DNA of 64,000 bases from Campylobacter showae (GTDB lineage: Bacteria > Campylobacterota > Campylobacteria > Campylobacterales > Campylobacteraceae): NCBI RefSeq assembly GCF_900573985.1, contig NZ_UWOK01000002.1, forward strand, positions 186,001-250,000, given 5' to 3'. The notes under the pieces were generated by a model, which worked only from the letters and a program-made list of their open reading frames with translations, made no database searches and was not told the origin of the DNA. Every line of letters starts with the position of its first letter. Position 1 is the first letter of the stretch. Shown piece by piece: positions 1 through 8,800 of this stretch. The position numbers and the translations under genes are program-made.

Positions 1-180
1 TTCTCGCATTCGGTAGCCATAAGAATTCTTATTCGTTTAAAGATCTTACACAAGCTAACTTCTGAAATTTTAGTAAATTTGGCTATTTTTTGCAGCTTCG
101 ATATCGGTACAAAAATACTTTAAAATTTCACGAAATTTGGCTTCAGAAATTCTTGAACGAACTATATACTTATTTTTCAT
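1..180 (-). pseudogene. IS1595-family transposase, N-terminal fragment, frameshifted
   Basis: On the minus strand an ATG at 180 opens a reading frame beginning MKNKYIVRSRISEAKFREIL, followed after one base of frame correction by AAKIAKFTKISEVSL and IRILMATECE up to the window edge. This resembles the helix-turn-helix start of the IS1595-family transposases common in Campylobacter and Helicobacter. As read, the frame stops just after a run of six A (minus strand, about 91-96); five A would keep it open. I infer a decayed or slipped transposase gene whose remainder lies outside the window. It differs in sequence from the two transposase copies inside the 395-5783 insertion. Confidence 0.55.
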
Positions 181-274
181 TGACAACATAGTAGTTTAAA
201 GCTCCTTTTTAAGAGCTTAAATTAAAGAGAGCCAAAACATTTATCGCATTATCTATTTACTTTTACTTTTTCCT

Positions 275-372
275 GTTCTAAACTTCCAATACTTTATTTA
301 AAACGCGGCCGAGAGTGCAAAAGGCTATCTGATGGCGAGCTAGTTCTAAACTTCCAATACTTTATTTAAAAC
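275..372 (-). CRISPR. CRISPR array, distal two repeats cut off by an insertion
   Basis: Two perfect copies of the 30-nt repeat (275-304 and 343-372) flank a 38-nt spacer (305-342). The following spacer starts at 373 and is broken at 394 by the mobile element. Its second half resumes at 5792-5803, immediately before the next repeat. Joining 373-394 to 5792-5803 gives a 34-nt spacer, within the normal range of the array. These are therefore the last two repeats of the main array at 5804-9792. The 94 bases to the left (181-274) hold no gene and no strong promoter that I can see. The strand is inferred from the main array. Confidence 0.95.
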
Positions 373-386
373 CAACACTATAAGCT

Positions 387-394
387 AAGAAAAA
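387..394. repeat. Target-site duplication, left copy
   Basis: AAGAAAAA directly precedes the left inverted repeat and recurs directly after the right one (5784-5791). Eight bases is the length known for the IS1595 family. It lies inside a CRISPR spacer. Confidence 0.9.
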
Positions 395-420
395 CGGTAT
401 TATGTAGCAGTTGCACAAAG
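395..420 (+). repeat. Left terminal inverted repeat of the transposon
   Basis: A 26-bp sequence identical to the reverse complement of 5758-5783. It begins CGGTATTATG and ends TTGCACAAAG. Perfect conservation of both ends suggests a recent insertion despite the broken transposase genes. Confidence 0.9.
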
Positions 421-441
421 ATTTAACCGATTAAAAAACCT

Positions 442-480
442 TAAAATCCCTATTGAAATTTTAACTCAATAGGGATTTTA
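442..480. terminator. Perfect 15-bp hairpin just inside the left end
   Basis: Arms 442-456 and 466-480 are exact reverse complements around a 9-nt AT-rich loop. The core is TCCCTATTGA. It ends two bases before the ATG at 483. It could be a terminator that blocks read-through from the CRISPR array, or a structure in the leader of the next gene. The sequence does not decide between these. Confidence 0.5.
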
Positions 481-482
481 TT

Positions 483-779
483 ATGGCACAAAAGTTGCTG
501 AAACACGAGTTAGTGGAACGCCTATTAAAGCTAAAAGAAAAGCAAGATGAGCTGACGGTGCAAATGCAGTGTTTGTCACAAGAGATTAACGCATTAGCTC
601 AACCTTATATACCGAAAGAACCAAAACCGCAGCCCTTGATTACGATGCGATTAGTCGCTCAAGTCTTACGTGAAAATCCAGATTGGATGTTTTGTGGGGA
701 GATTGCTGAAAAGACCTTAGCATTGTTGGGAAAACCACAATTTGTTGATGTAGTAAATCATCAATTCGTCATAAGCTGA
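483..779 (+). CDS. Hypothetical coiled-coil protein, probably truncated
   Basis: A 98-residue frame with an ATG directly after the hairpin at 442-480. Residues 1-40 are rich in K, E, L and Q and would form a coiled coil. Residues 40-80 include a conserved-looking run around ENPDWMFCGEIAEKTL. The final dozen residues overlap the broken end of the opposite-strand transposase, so the natural C-terminus has probably been replaced by insertion-sequence DNA. I do not recognise the family. It is cargo of the transposon, and any link to the restriction-modification genes is unknown. Confidence 0.4.
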   Translation: MAQKLLKHELVERLLKLKEKQDELTVQMQCLSQEINALAQPYIPKEPKPQPLITMRLVAQVLRENPDWMFCGEIAEKTLALLGKPQFVDVVNHQFVIS

Positions 780-1484
780 ATTTTCGTCCGCATGAATACG
801 ACTGCCTGTCTTAATATGGGTTGTTGCCAGTTTATTCACGACTTGACTATTTTCCGATAAAATCGGAAAGGTTAAGGTTTTCTTAGCACCCACTAAATAC
901 GGGTTTTCTGCGGTTTCTTCTTCGCTATAACGATTACGCATCACCAAAATTGACCGCTTGTGAGGATTAGCATTTTCTTTCGGCCGTCTGTCCACGCGTT
1001 CGCTTTTCTTATTTTTAGGGCGTGGGGCAGAATGAACATAAGTGCCGTCGATATGAATTTCACCCGAAAGCGGAAATAACTGTTTCTGAATTTGTAAACT
1101 TTCACGGATTTTGTGAGCAAGCGTAAAAGCTGTTTTGTACTGTACGTTCAAATCACGAGATAGCTGGCAAGCAGACAAGCCTTTAGCAGCATTAACGAAT
1201 AAGGCAATGGCATAAAGGTAAGTCTGAATCGGTAGCTTACGATTAGCAAAAATTGTGCCTGATGTGACACTAAAGGTATGATGACAATGTTTACACCGCC
1301 GTTGATGGCGAGCAGGAATACGGTAAGCAATATGCTGCACGCCGCACTTCGGACAAACGACATTTTCTTCACTTTTCCACCGAATTTGGCATAGCAATGA
1401 ACGCGATTCGCTATCAGATAGACGAGCTATCTTGAGTGGCGAAAGCGTGCGGGCTTTGCTGCTGAGAAGAAAATTCTGGGTCAT
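717..1484 (-). pseudogene. IS1595-family transposase, C-terminally truncated
   Basis: The frame starts at the ATG at 1484. It contains a zinc ribbon (CPKC, about residue 45, then CKHC, about residue 65) and the first two catalytic aspartates of a DDE/DDN transposase: HIDGTYV near residue 145 and HADENSAYDEL near residue 230. The third catalytic region (NNLAESFN in the right-hand copy) is absent. Homology breaks near 755, where the reading frame runs into unrelated sequence shared with the end of the 483-779 gene. About 70 residues are missing, so it should be inactive. An upstream gap (1485-1590) separates it from the divergent regulator. The Pasteurellaceae-type uptake word at 953-961 lies inside it. 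Confidence 0.8.
953..961 (-). other. DNA-uptake word of Actinobacillus pleuropneumoniae type
   Basis: The minus strand reads ACAAGCGGTCAATTTTGG across this point. It contains the 9-base core ACAAGCGGT and most of the extended AT tract described for uptake sequences of the Mannheimia/Actinobacillus branch of Pasteurellaceae. Finding one such 9-mer in 5.4 kb by chance is unlikely (roughly 0.04 expected). It points to a Pasteurellaceae origin of the transposase DNA. Confidence 0.6.
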
Positions 1485-1536
1485 AGTATTGAGGTCACAC
1501 CTTTATTAAACTAATATATGAAATATTATTCATATT

Positions 1537-1560
1537 GATTGTGCATAATATATCACAATC
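1537..1560. promoter_or_regulatory. Dyad operator upstream of the regulator-methyltransferase pair
   Basis: GATTGTG (1537-1543) and CACAATC (1554-1560) form an exact inverted repeat around 10 AT-rich bases, 30 bp upstream of the HTH gene at 1591. The position suits autoregulation by that HTH protein. A ribosome-binding AGGA follows about 10 nt before the ATG. No binding data are implied. Confidence 0.55.
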
Positions 1561-1590
1561 ATTCACTTTTTTCAATAGGAATGTGAAATA

Positions 1591-1938
1591 ATGTGCATAT
1601 CAGAGCGCTTAAAGCTGGTCTTGGATGCTAAAAATATGACCGTCACTGAATTTTCTAATGTAACGGGAATCTCATATCGTTCGGCAATGAATTACTTGAA
1701 TGAGGGGCGCGATCCAAGTGTGGATGCTCTAATCAAGATCTATAATGGATTAGGAGTTAGCATTACTTGGTTACTTACTGGGAGTGGAGCAATGTTCCAA
1801 ATTGAGAATAAAGAGAGTGATATTTCAGAGCAGGAAAAGAAACTAATTTCTCATTACCGAACTATGCCAATGAGTTTAAAAGAAGCTTTTGATGTTTCTT
1901 TTAAAGAAATTTCAGATAAAATAAATTATTTAATATAG
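1591..1938 (+). CDS. HTH (XRE-type) regulator of the methyltransferase
   Basis: A 115-residue protein. Residues 1-65 form an XRE-like helix-turn-helix (recognition region FSNVTGISYRSAMNYLNEG, then ALIKIYNGLGVSITWLLTGSG), the layout of phage-repressor-like and controller proteins. The C-terminal 45 residues are charged and may mediate dimerisation. It lies 8 bp upstream of the methyltransferase and is probably co-transcribed with it. The dyad at 1537-1560 in its promoter is a likely binding site. Within the restriction-modification cassette it would time methyltransferase expression. A second unrelated-looking HTH gene sits at the other end of the cassette. Role in control is inferred from context. 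Confidence 0.75.
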   Translation: MCISERLKLVLDAKNMTVTEFSNVTGISYRSAMNYLNEGRDPSVDALIKIYNGLGVSITWLLTGSGAMFQIENKESDISEQEKKLISHYRTMPMSLKEAFDVSFKEISDKINYLI

Positions 1939-1946
1939 AGGTCTTT

Positions 1947-2981
1947 ATGTATTATGCTAATCCTAGTACCGTTGGTAGAGGTAAGAAGTTTGAGATTACT
2001 AATAAGCAAAAAAATGGTGATCATTTTTTTAAAAATGGTATAAATTTGCATTTTGGAGATAGCTTAGATTTTTATCAAGATTGGTCCACTCCAACCGTTA
2101 TAATTTCTGATGGAGCTTACGGTATTTTAGGGTTTAATGGTGATACAAGTAACCATCTATCTATTGCTGAATGGTATGAACCACATATATTAGAATGGAC
2201 AAAAAAAGCCACTAGAAGAACAACTCTATGGTTTTGGAATACTGAAATTGGATGGGCTTGTGTGCATCCTATTTTAGAAAAGTTAGGCTGGAAATATGTT
2301 AATGCTAATATTTGGAATAAAGGCAAAGCTCATATTGCAGGCAATGTAAATACTTCAAAAATAAAAAGATTTCCAGTTGTTACTGAAGTTTGTGTTCAAT
2401 ATGTATTTGAGCCTCTAATAGATGGAAAGAATTTACAGGAATGGTTACATCAAGAGTGGAAAAGAACAGGATTATCTCTTAAATCCGCTAATATCGCTTG
2501 TGGTGTTGCTAATGTTGCCTCAAGAAAATACTTGGATAAAGGACATTTATGGTATTGTCCTCCTGATGAAATGTTTGAGAAATTATCTAATTATGCTAAT
2601 TTACATGGCAATATTGAAGGGAAACCATATTTTTCTTTTAATGGAGTATCACCATTAAGTAGGCAAGAATGGGAAATGATGAAGCCTATTTTTAATTGTC
2701 CAATTGGATTCACCAATGTATGGAATAGAAATCCATTAAAAGGTAAAGAACGAATAAAGGTTCCAAATTCTCAAACTGCATCCGCTCATTTGAATCAAAA
2801 ACCTTTAGATTTAATGATGTTAATTATTGAGGCTTCTAGTTATGAAAACGATGTCATCTGGGAACCTTTTGGGGGGCTGTTTTCAGGTTCATTAGCCGCA
2901 ATGAACCTGAAAAGAAGAAGTTTCGCAGCCGAAATAGATAAGGATTACTTTTTGATCGGAGTAGAACGATTTAATACCTAA
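1947..2981 (+). CDS. Type II DNA methyltransferase (N4-cytosine / N6-adenine amino-methylase class)
   Basis: A 344-residue enzyme expected to transfer a methyl group from S-adenosylmethionine to an exocyclic amino group in the recognition site. Motif IV is SDGAYG at residues 54-59, an unusual form of (D/N/S)PP(Y/F). Motif X and motif I lie near the C-terminus (HLNQKPLDLM followed by IWEPFGGLFSGSLAA, about residues 282-325). The order IV ... target-recognition region ... X-I matches the beta class. The gene follows the regulator by 8 bp and overlaps the convergent endonuclease gene by 11 bp at their 3' ends. SDGAYG-type motif IV resembles, from memory, methylases of the AvaI group (CYCGRG), but specificity cannot be read here. 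Confidence 0.85.
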   Translation: MYYANPSTVGRGKKFEITNKQKNGDHFFKNGINLHFGDSLDFYQDWSTPTVIISDGAYGILGFNGDTSNHLSIAEWYEPHILEWTKKATRRTTLWFWNTEIGWACVHPILEKLGWKYVNANIWNKGKAHIAGNVNTSKIKRFPVVTEVCVQYVFEPLIDGKNLQEWLHQEWKRTGLSLKSANIACGVANVASRKYLDKGHLWYCPPDEMFEKLSNYANLHGNIEGKPYFSFNGVSPLSRQEWEMMKPIFNCPIGFTNVWNRNPLKGKERIKVPNSQTASAHLNQKPLDLMMLIIEASSYENDVIWEPFGGLFSGSLAAMNLKRRSFAAEIDKDYFLIGVERFNT

Positions 2982-3876
2982 TATTAAATGTTGATGAGAA
3001 TGCTCTTGCAATATCATCAACATTACCTTTTGATAAAAGTTTTGACCAATAAGATACTGTTTGATTACAAATTTTTGAATTTAAAACCCTCTCTTTAAAT
3101 GCTTCTATTTCAGGATGACTAATCCTATCTATTTTAGCGAAATTTGTATCCAACCTATATGGAAATCTAGACATTAAATCTTGTATCATTTCCTGATATA
3201 TTGGTAATGTTGGATTATGTTTATTGAATAACCCTTTCATCTCCCAATAATTGCATATATTCAAAGCCTCGTTAAATTGTGATGAAGAACCTTGAAATTT
3301 ATATCCATTAGTATTGCTTTGTTGCAAATTTACAGTGCGATTAGATGTATCTCTAGGTTCGACAATAAGATAATCAGGTGGGTTACTATAATGAAGATCT
3401 CTCATATAAGCTACTGATTTCGCAGTTATAACAACAATATCAATTATCTTGGGATAGCCAAAAATTATGTATTCAGGTAGCCACGCGACTAATACAACAT
3501 TAGTCTGCCCTTTTGTGAAATAAGATTGGCTATCTTTAAATCTAGCTGTAATTTCTGTTGATAATGGAAACCAAGCTTTAATTTCTATTCCTGGTTTGGG
3601 ATATATATGACTACAGAAAATAGTATCTGGAAATCCAGGATCCTGCCTATACCATCTACCTATAGTGTTAAATGTTGGGATAGAGTTTAAATATTCACAT
3701 ATACTAAATTCTATTAAGTTACCCATCATAGGAGATAGTTTAGAAACAATTTTTGTTAAATTAATTGCGGAGTCAATATTGTTAGGCTTAGCCAAATGTA
3801 TTGCGTCAAAAGATTTATCTTTTAACAACTTTAGATTTTCAGTTGCAATATTGAGAAGTTTGATAGTATCAGACAT
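2971..3876 (-). CDS. Type II restriction endonuclease, PD-(D/E)XK fold
   Basis: A 301-residue protein without an obvious named family. It carries a good PD-(D/E)XK signature: P-D at residues 83-84 (in DPGFPDTIF) and E98-I-K100 (in PGIEIKAWFP). Those residues would bind metal and cut DNA. The gene converges on the methyltransferase (11-bp overlap of the 3' ends). Its start overlaps the end of the small HTH gene at 3869-4105 by 8 bp, so regulator and endonuclease form a translationally coupled operon. That is the usual layout of a C-protein-controlled system. The recognition sequence is unknown. Confidence 0.8.
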   Translation of the reverse strand: MSDTIKLLNIATENLKLLKDKSFDAIHLAKPNNIDSAINLTKIVSKLSPMMGNLIEFSICEYLNSIPTFNTIGRWYRQDPGFPDTIFCSHIYPKPGIEIKAWFPLSTEITARFKDSQSYFTKGQTNVVLVAWLPEYIIFGYPKIIDIVVITAKSVAYMRDLHYSNPPDYLIVEPRDTSNRTVNLQQSNTNGYKFQGSSSQFNEALNICNYWEMKGLFNKHNPTLPIYQEMIQDLMSRFPYRLDTNFAKIDRISHPEIEAFKERVLNSKICNQTVSYWSKLLSKGNVDDIARAFSSTFNIRY

Positions 3877-4105
3877 TTTTAATTATTTTAATTAATTCTA
3901 CAGGGTCAATATCTAAAGCTTCACATATTTCAATAAACTCAGTGACTTTCAATGACCTTTCATTATTTTCATATTTTGTCACATAAGACTGGCTTCTAGC
4001 TATCCTAGAAGAAAGTTCAATTTGAGTCATACCTTTATCCTCTCTAGCTTTTTTAAGTAGAGATACTAAGGCTGAATTCTTGGATGTGTATAATGCTTTA
4101 CTCAT
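3869..4105 (-). CDS. Small HTH controller protein of the endonuclease operon (C-protein-like)
   Basis: Seventy-eight residues forming one XRE helix-turn-helix domain (KAREDKGMTQIELSSRIARS, then SYVTKYENNERSLKVTEF). This is the size and fold of restriction-modification controller proteins, which activate their own gene and the endonuclease after a delay. The stop overlaps the endonuclease start by 8 bp. An inverted CCATT/AATGG pair (4137-4141 and 4152-4156) lies about 30 bp upstream of its start and could be the operator. It differs from the 115-residue regulator, so the two arms of the cassette may be controlled separately. Confidence 0.8.
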   Translation of the reverse strand: MSKALYTSKNSALVSLLKKAREDKGMTQIELSSRIARSQSYVTKYENNERSLKVTEFIEICEALDIDPVELIKIIKNV

Positions 4106-4136
4106 AAATTAATTTTATAACGCCAAGTAAAATATT

Positions 4137-4156
4137 CCATTTTGGACTATTAATGG
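4137..4156. promoter_or_regulatory. Possible operator for the C-protein operon
   Basis: CCATT and AATGG arms are separated by 10 bases containing GGACTAT, resembling half of a typical C-box (GACT...AGTC). It is placed 32 bp upstream of the regulator start on the minus strand. The match is short and uncertain. Confidence 0.3.
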
Positions 4157-4406
4157 TAAGAAATTTAATACACTTGGAAAGGCTCTTGTTGGCAAGTTGC
4201 TTATTTTTGATAGACTGAACCATTGCTTGATATTGAAGTCTAGCGAGTTTTTCTTGAGTTTAAGGCAAGAGAATAGGTTAGCTTTAACCTTTAAAAGCTG
4301 CCCTCATTGGCTCACCCTTCTGGTTTTATTATTACATCATTACATCTACCATATACTCTTATTGAATATGTGGTGGGAAGCTATGTAATAAAATTCGGGG
4401 TTTCCA
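4157..4406. other. Non-coding stretch between controller gene and right transposase
   Basis: This 250-bp stretch, part of a 301-bp gap from 4106, has no convincing gene. A short open frame (4197-4388) shows no family resemblance or ribosome-binding site. It may hold the remnant 5' end of the right-hand insertion sequence, because the transposase remnant starts at 4407. Confidence 0.4.
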
Positions 4407-5541
4407 ATGCAACACTTCCTACTTTCCTCTAATTAGCGCACATTCAGCCTAAAAAAACATCGCGCGCTTGTCCGAAGATGAAGCCTTTAAGCTAATGAAA
4501 GGTGCTCGCTGGGGCAATCCTGACAATCTCCACGATGTCTGCTGTCCGCATTGCAACACGCGGCACAATGCCTATTTTCTAGCTTATCGCAAGCGTTGGA
4601 TGTGCAAGCATTGCAAGCGCAATTTCTGAATCACTACCAACACCGCTTTCGCCTTTCACAAATTGCTGCTGTCGGATTTGCTTATTGCGATTGCTCTGTT
4701 TGTGAATGAAATCAAAGGCATTTCCGCCATTACCCTAGGCTGACACTTGAATATTCAATACAAAAGTGCTTTTGTGTTGTGCCACAAGCTACGCGAAGCC
4801 CTATTCAAAACCCGTGATTTAAGCCCATTACAAGGTGAAATTCACGAAGATGGAGCTTGGATTAACTTCACGCTACGCAAGCCAAACTACCGTAAAAACA
4901 ACCATAAACAACGCCAACAAGCAGATGAAAAAGAACGGAAATTTCCCAAATTTAGACCGACTAAACGCTGCATTATCAGCCTTAACCAACGTTCCGCCAA
5001 TGATGAACAAATGTGGGGCTCAAACCGCACCATCGTGGCAATGGATTATACCGAAAGTGCCAACACCATATTCGCCTTAAACCAACGTTTCGTCACCGCT
5101 GGCAGCGATATTATGTGTGATGAAAACCCTGCCCATAACAACCTTGATTTTCATTACACACGTTGGTCGGTAAACCATCAAGAAGCCTTTAGTGCCAAAG
5201 GCATAAACAACAATCTCGCAGAATCCTTTAACGCACGTTTCCGCGATTTACATCGTGGCGTACATCATAAAACCGATAATAAATACGCCTTACATTACGC
5301 CAATCAAGCGGCATTCTTTTCAGATAACCGCCGTAAATCCAACAGGGAACTCTTTGAAGATGTACTCAAGCGTTGCCTGTGGGTATTGCCACTTAAAGAG
5401 TGGGTGGGCTACTGGCAAGGGAATCACCGTCAAGGTGAGTTAATCGGAATGAAAGCCTTTGCCCCCGAAGAGATTTCACAAAACTACTTCAAGCGATTAG
5501 AAGAACAAATGAAGTATGATGAAATGCTGTTAGCTGCGTAG
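4407..5541 (+). pseudogene. IS1595-family transposase, broken by stops and a frameshift
   Basis: Starting at the ATG at 4407 the translation reads MQHFLLSSN, then a stop. After a one-base frame change it runs IARLSEDEAF, a zinc ribbon (CPHCNTRH ... CKHCKRNF), a TGA at 4627, and another TGA at 4741. From 4747 it is open to 5541. It contains the catalytic landmarks HEDGAWI, CDENPAHNNL and NNLAESFNARFRD of the DDN-type IS1595 transposases. The C-terminus ends about 215 bp before the right inverted repeat. It is homologous to, but not the same as, the left copy at 717-1484. The long open 3' part suggests fairly recent decay. Confidence 0.85.
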
Positions 5542-5757
5542 ATTGCAATAGCCTTAGCGATATTTCATCAAATTTAAATAGAAAGGGATAATTAGCTTAC
5601 CGAAATCACGGTCGAGCGGATTTCTCACGCCTAAATCAGCGGAAAATGAAGAATTTGCGTGAAAAATCGCGTAGAATTTCAGGAAAAATAAATGCCTTTT
5701 ACAAGATCATCTCGGAAAGGCATTTAATTTATAATGCGACGTTAGTCAATTTTCGGA

Positions 5758-5783
5758 CTTTGTGCAACTGCTACATAATACCG
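5758..5783 (-). repeat. Right terminal inverted repeat of the transposon
   Basis: Exact 26-bp reverse complement of 395-420, ending ATAATACCG at the outer edge and abutting the 8-bp duplication. Confidence 0.9.
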
Positions 5784-5791
5784 AAGAAAAA
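5784..5791. repeat. Target-site duplication, right copy
   Basis: AAGAAAAA, identical to 387-394. It is followed by the 12-nt remainder of the interrupted spacer (5792-5803). Confidence 0.9.
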
Positions 5792-5803
5792 GGCACGTTT
5801 ATT

Positions 5804-8800
5804 GTTCTAAACTTCCAATACTTTATTTAAAACGGTTTCGACAAAAAATAGGGCACAGTTTGAGGCACACGTTCTAAACTTCCAATACTTTATTTAAAAC
5901 CAGGGCACTCAAGCCAAATCAGCGACAAGCACTACTAGTTCTAAACTTCCAATACTTTATTTAAAACGCGGTAGCGGTAGTCGTGATAAACTCCGCTACC
6001 CATTGTTCTAAACTTCCAATACTTTATTTAAAACACGAAACAATACCGTTTTAAAATACAAATAAGGGGGCTGTTCTAAACTTCCAATACTTTATTTAAA
6101 ACTATTTTTTGGAGATAAATATGAAACAAATGGATTATCTGTTCTAAACTTCCAATACTTTATTTAAAACAAATCTACCTCACGAGCGAGGATATACAAG
6201 AATTCCGTTCTAAACTTCCAATACTTTATTTAAAACTTTATCGTAGATCAGTATTTTTGCCCCATCCATATGTTCTAAACTTCCAATACTTTATTTGAAA
6301 CGTTAGCGCGACGCCGTATTTTTCTAGCAGGGGCTATTCTAAACTTCCAATACTTTATTTAAAACAATATCGGCTCTAGTGTTTGCGAACGCAAAATGCT
6401 AGTTCTAAACTTCCAATACTTTATTTAAAACCAAACTACGTCCTAAAATCGCAGCTAAGCTCTTATACGTTCTAAACTTCCAATACTTTATTTAAAACAT
6501 ACTCAAAAGACCGCTACACAATCTAGGCGCAGGCGTTCTAAACTTCCAATACTTTATTTAAAACTTTAAGCGTCCAAAAGAGGTGAAATTTTATTCTAAG
6601 TTCTAAACTTCCAATACTTTATTTAAAACTTGTTATAGCTTATGGTTGGGCTGCTTTTAGACTTAGTTCTAAACTTCCAATACTTTATTTAAAACTTCCA
6701 GGATTGCCGACTAGGTAGGTTATCATAATGTTCTAAACTTCCAATACTTTATTTAAAACTCTCGGGATCGGTTATGGGATTTTGCAAATTTTTAAGTTCT
6801 AAACTTCCAATACTTTATTTAAAACTTCAAAATTTACAACAGCTCTCTTGTTTTCATCAGCGTTCTAAACTTCCAATACTTTATTTAAAACTATAGGCTC
6901 AAGTCCTTTGTTGCAAAGCGTTGAATGTTCTAAACTTCCAATACTTTATTTAAAACTATAGGCTCAAGTCCTTTGTTGCAAAGCGTTGAATGTTCTAAAC
7001 TTCCAATACTTTATTTAAAACAATAGCGGCATGTATAATAATTGCATTCGGCATAAGTTCTAAACTTCCAATACTTTATTTAAAACACGCTACGCGCCGC
7101 ACGACACACATTTTTAGATTAGAGTTCTAAACTTCCAATACTTTATTTAAAACCGAGTCTGTTCAAAAAGTGTATATGGATATGGCATAGTTCTAAACTT
7201 CCAATACTTTATTTAAAACTATGCATAGTTATTGTGAAGATTCAAGCGGTAACACGTTCTAAACTTCCAATACTTTATTTAAAACAAGATGATGTCTTTT
7301 TATAGTTTTAGATGTCATGTAGTTCTAAACTTCCAATACTTTATTTAAAACCGTCTTTCGGACGCGTCGCAATATGAACCTTTATTTGTTCTAAACTTCC
7401 AATACTTTATTTAAAACCGGGCGTCCCGGCTTTTCTTTTATTGGCCTTGCGAGTTCTAAACTTCCAATACTTTATTTAAAACGCTTCTCGGTATTTTGAT
7501 TTTGCACTGGCGCGACGAGTTCTAAACTTCCAATACTTTATTTAAAACTGGTTTGTAGTATCGTTTTGATAGGTTGGTCGGCTCGTTCTAAACTTCCAAT
7601 ACTTTATTTAAAACCTCGTATTTATCGGGGTTTGATTTCATATCGGCTTGTTCTAAATTTCCAATACTTTATTTAAAACAGCAGCTAGGTTATTCAGCGT
7701 TTCATCTAGCTGCGCAGTTCTAAACTTCCAATACTTTATTCAAAACATCATTTTAAATTCCTTTCTATCTTGTTTGTTATATGTTCTAAACTTCCAATAC
7801 TTTATTTAAAACCTATATGCTTTGCTATGATAACCTAGAGTGCCATTAGTTCTAAACTTCCAATACTTTATTTAAAACGATATACAAAGGCAAAAAATGG
7901 CTTTTAAAGACTCGAGGTTCTAAACTTCCAATACTTTATTTAAAACACGTAAACGAGCTAGGACGAAGCGTAACCGGAGCGTTCTAAACTTCCAATACTT
8001 TATTTAAAACGAGGTAGCAAGAGATATAAGAGCCTCTTTGCGTAGGAGCGTTCTAAACTTCCAATACTTTATTTAAAACCCTGGATAGAGGACGTAAAAG
8101 AAATCAAAGAGATGAGTTCTAAACTTCCAATACTTTATTTAAAACCAAGCATTCGCGCTATCTTGCTTTGCTCATCCGTGTTCTAAACTTCCAATACTTT
8201 ATTTAAAACTTGTATGTTTTTTAGGACGGCGATAAATAAAATAAGTTCTAAACTTCCAATACTTTATTTAAAACATAGTATTTTAGTGCCCACTCGTCGG
8301 GGCTGATAAAGGTTCTAAACTTCCAATACTTTATTTAAAACTGTTTCGACAAGCTCGTAGAAAAATATCTCCTAAAAGTTCTAAACTTCCAATACTTTAT
8401 TTAAAACGCTCACGGGCCTAATCGCCGCAAACTCCTCAAACGGTTCTAAACTTCCAATACTTTATTTAAAACCAATTATTGCTCCGCAGAGCCCATTTTT
8501 AGGGGGGTTCTAAACTTCCAATACTTTATTTAAAACACTTATCTAAAATTTGCTCCAAAATATTCATCTTTTTGTTCTAAACTTCCAATACTTTATTTAA
8601 AACTGAAAAATTATCGTTGATGTGCTTTGCAATGCCGTTAGTTCTAAACTTCCAATACTTTATTTAAAACGGAGCTTTGCCCTCTTTTAGAGAGCCTAGC
8701 GCTTCTTTGTTCTAAACTTCCAATACTTTATTTAAAACTTTTATGCGCCGCAGAATTTGCGCGTGGATGCCAGTTCTAAACTTCCAATACTTTATTTAAA

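Larger units (their letters stand above)
395..5783. mobile_element. IS1595-like transposon carrying a restriction-modification system
   Basis: The 5389-bp element is bounded by 26-bp perfect inverted repeats (395-420 and 5758-5783, outer ends CGGTATTATG) and flanked by an 8-bp direct duplication. It sits in the middle of a CRISPR spacer. Inside are a short hypothetical gene, a leftward IS1595-family transposase lacking its C-terminus, a regulator, a methyltransferase, an endonuclease and a second regulator, then a rightward IS1595-family transposase with several stops. IS1595-family elements are known to give 8-bp duplications and sometimes to carry passenger genes. Neither transposase copy seems functional now, so movement needed an intact copy elsewhere or preceded the decay. 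Transposase codons are more GC-rich than the host genes, which supports transfer. Confidence 0.9.

Noticed and set aside
983..990. Neisseria-type uptake word (GCCGTCTG)
   Set aside because: Only eight bases match and the flanks do not; chance is likely, unlike the extended Pasteurellaceae-type word nearby.
1148..1372. Open frame on the minus strand overlapping the left transposase
   Set aside because: It lies in another frame of a well-supported transposase gene and has no family resemblance.
4197..4388. Open frame of 63 codons between the controller gene and the right transposase
   Set aside because: Low-quality composition, no ribosome site, no recognisable domain; treated as non-coding.
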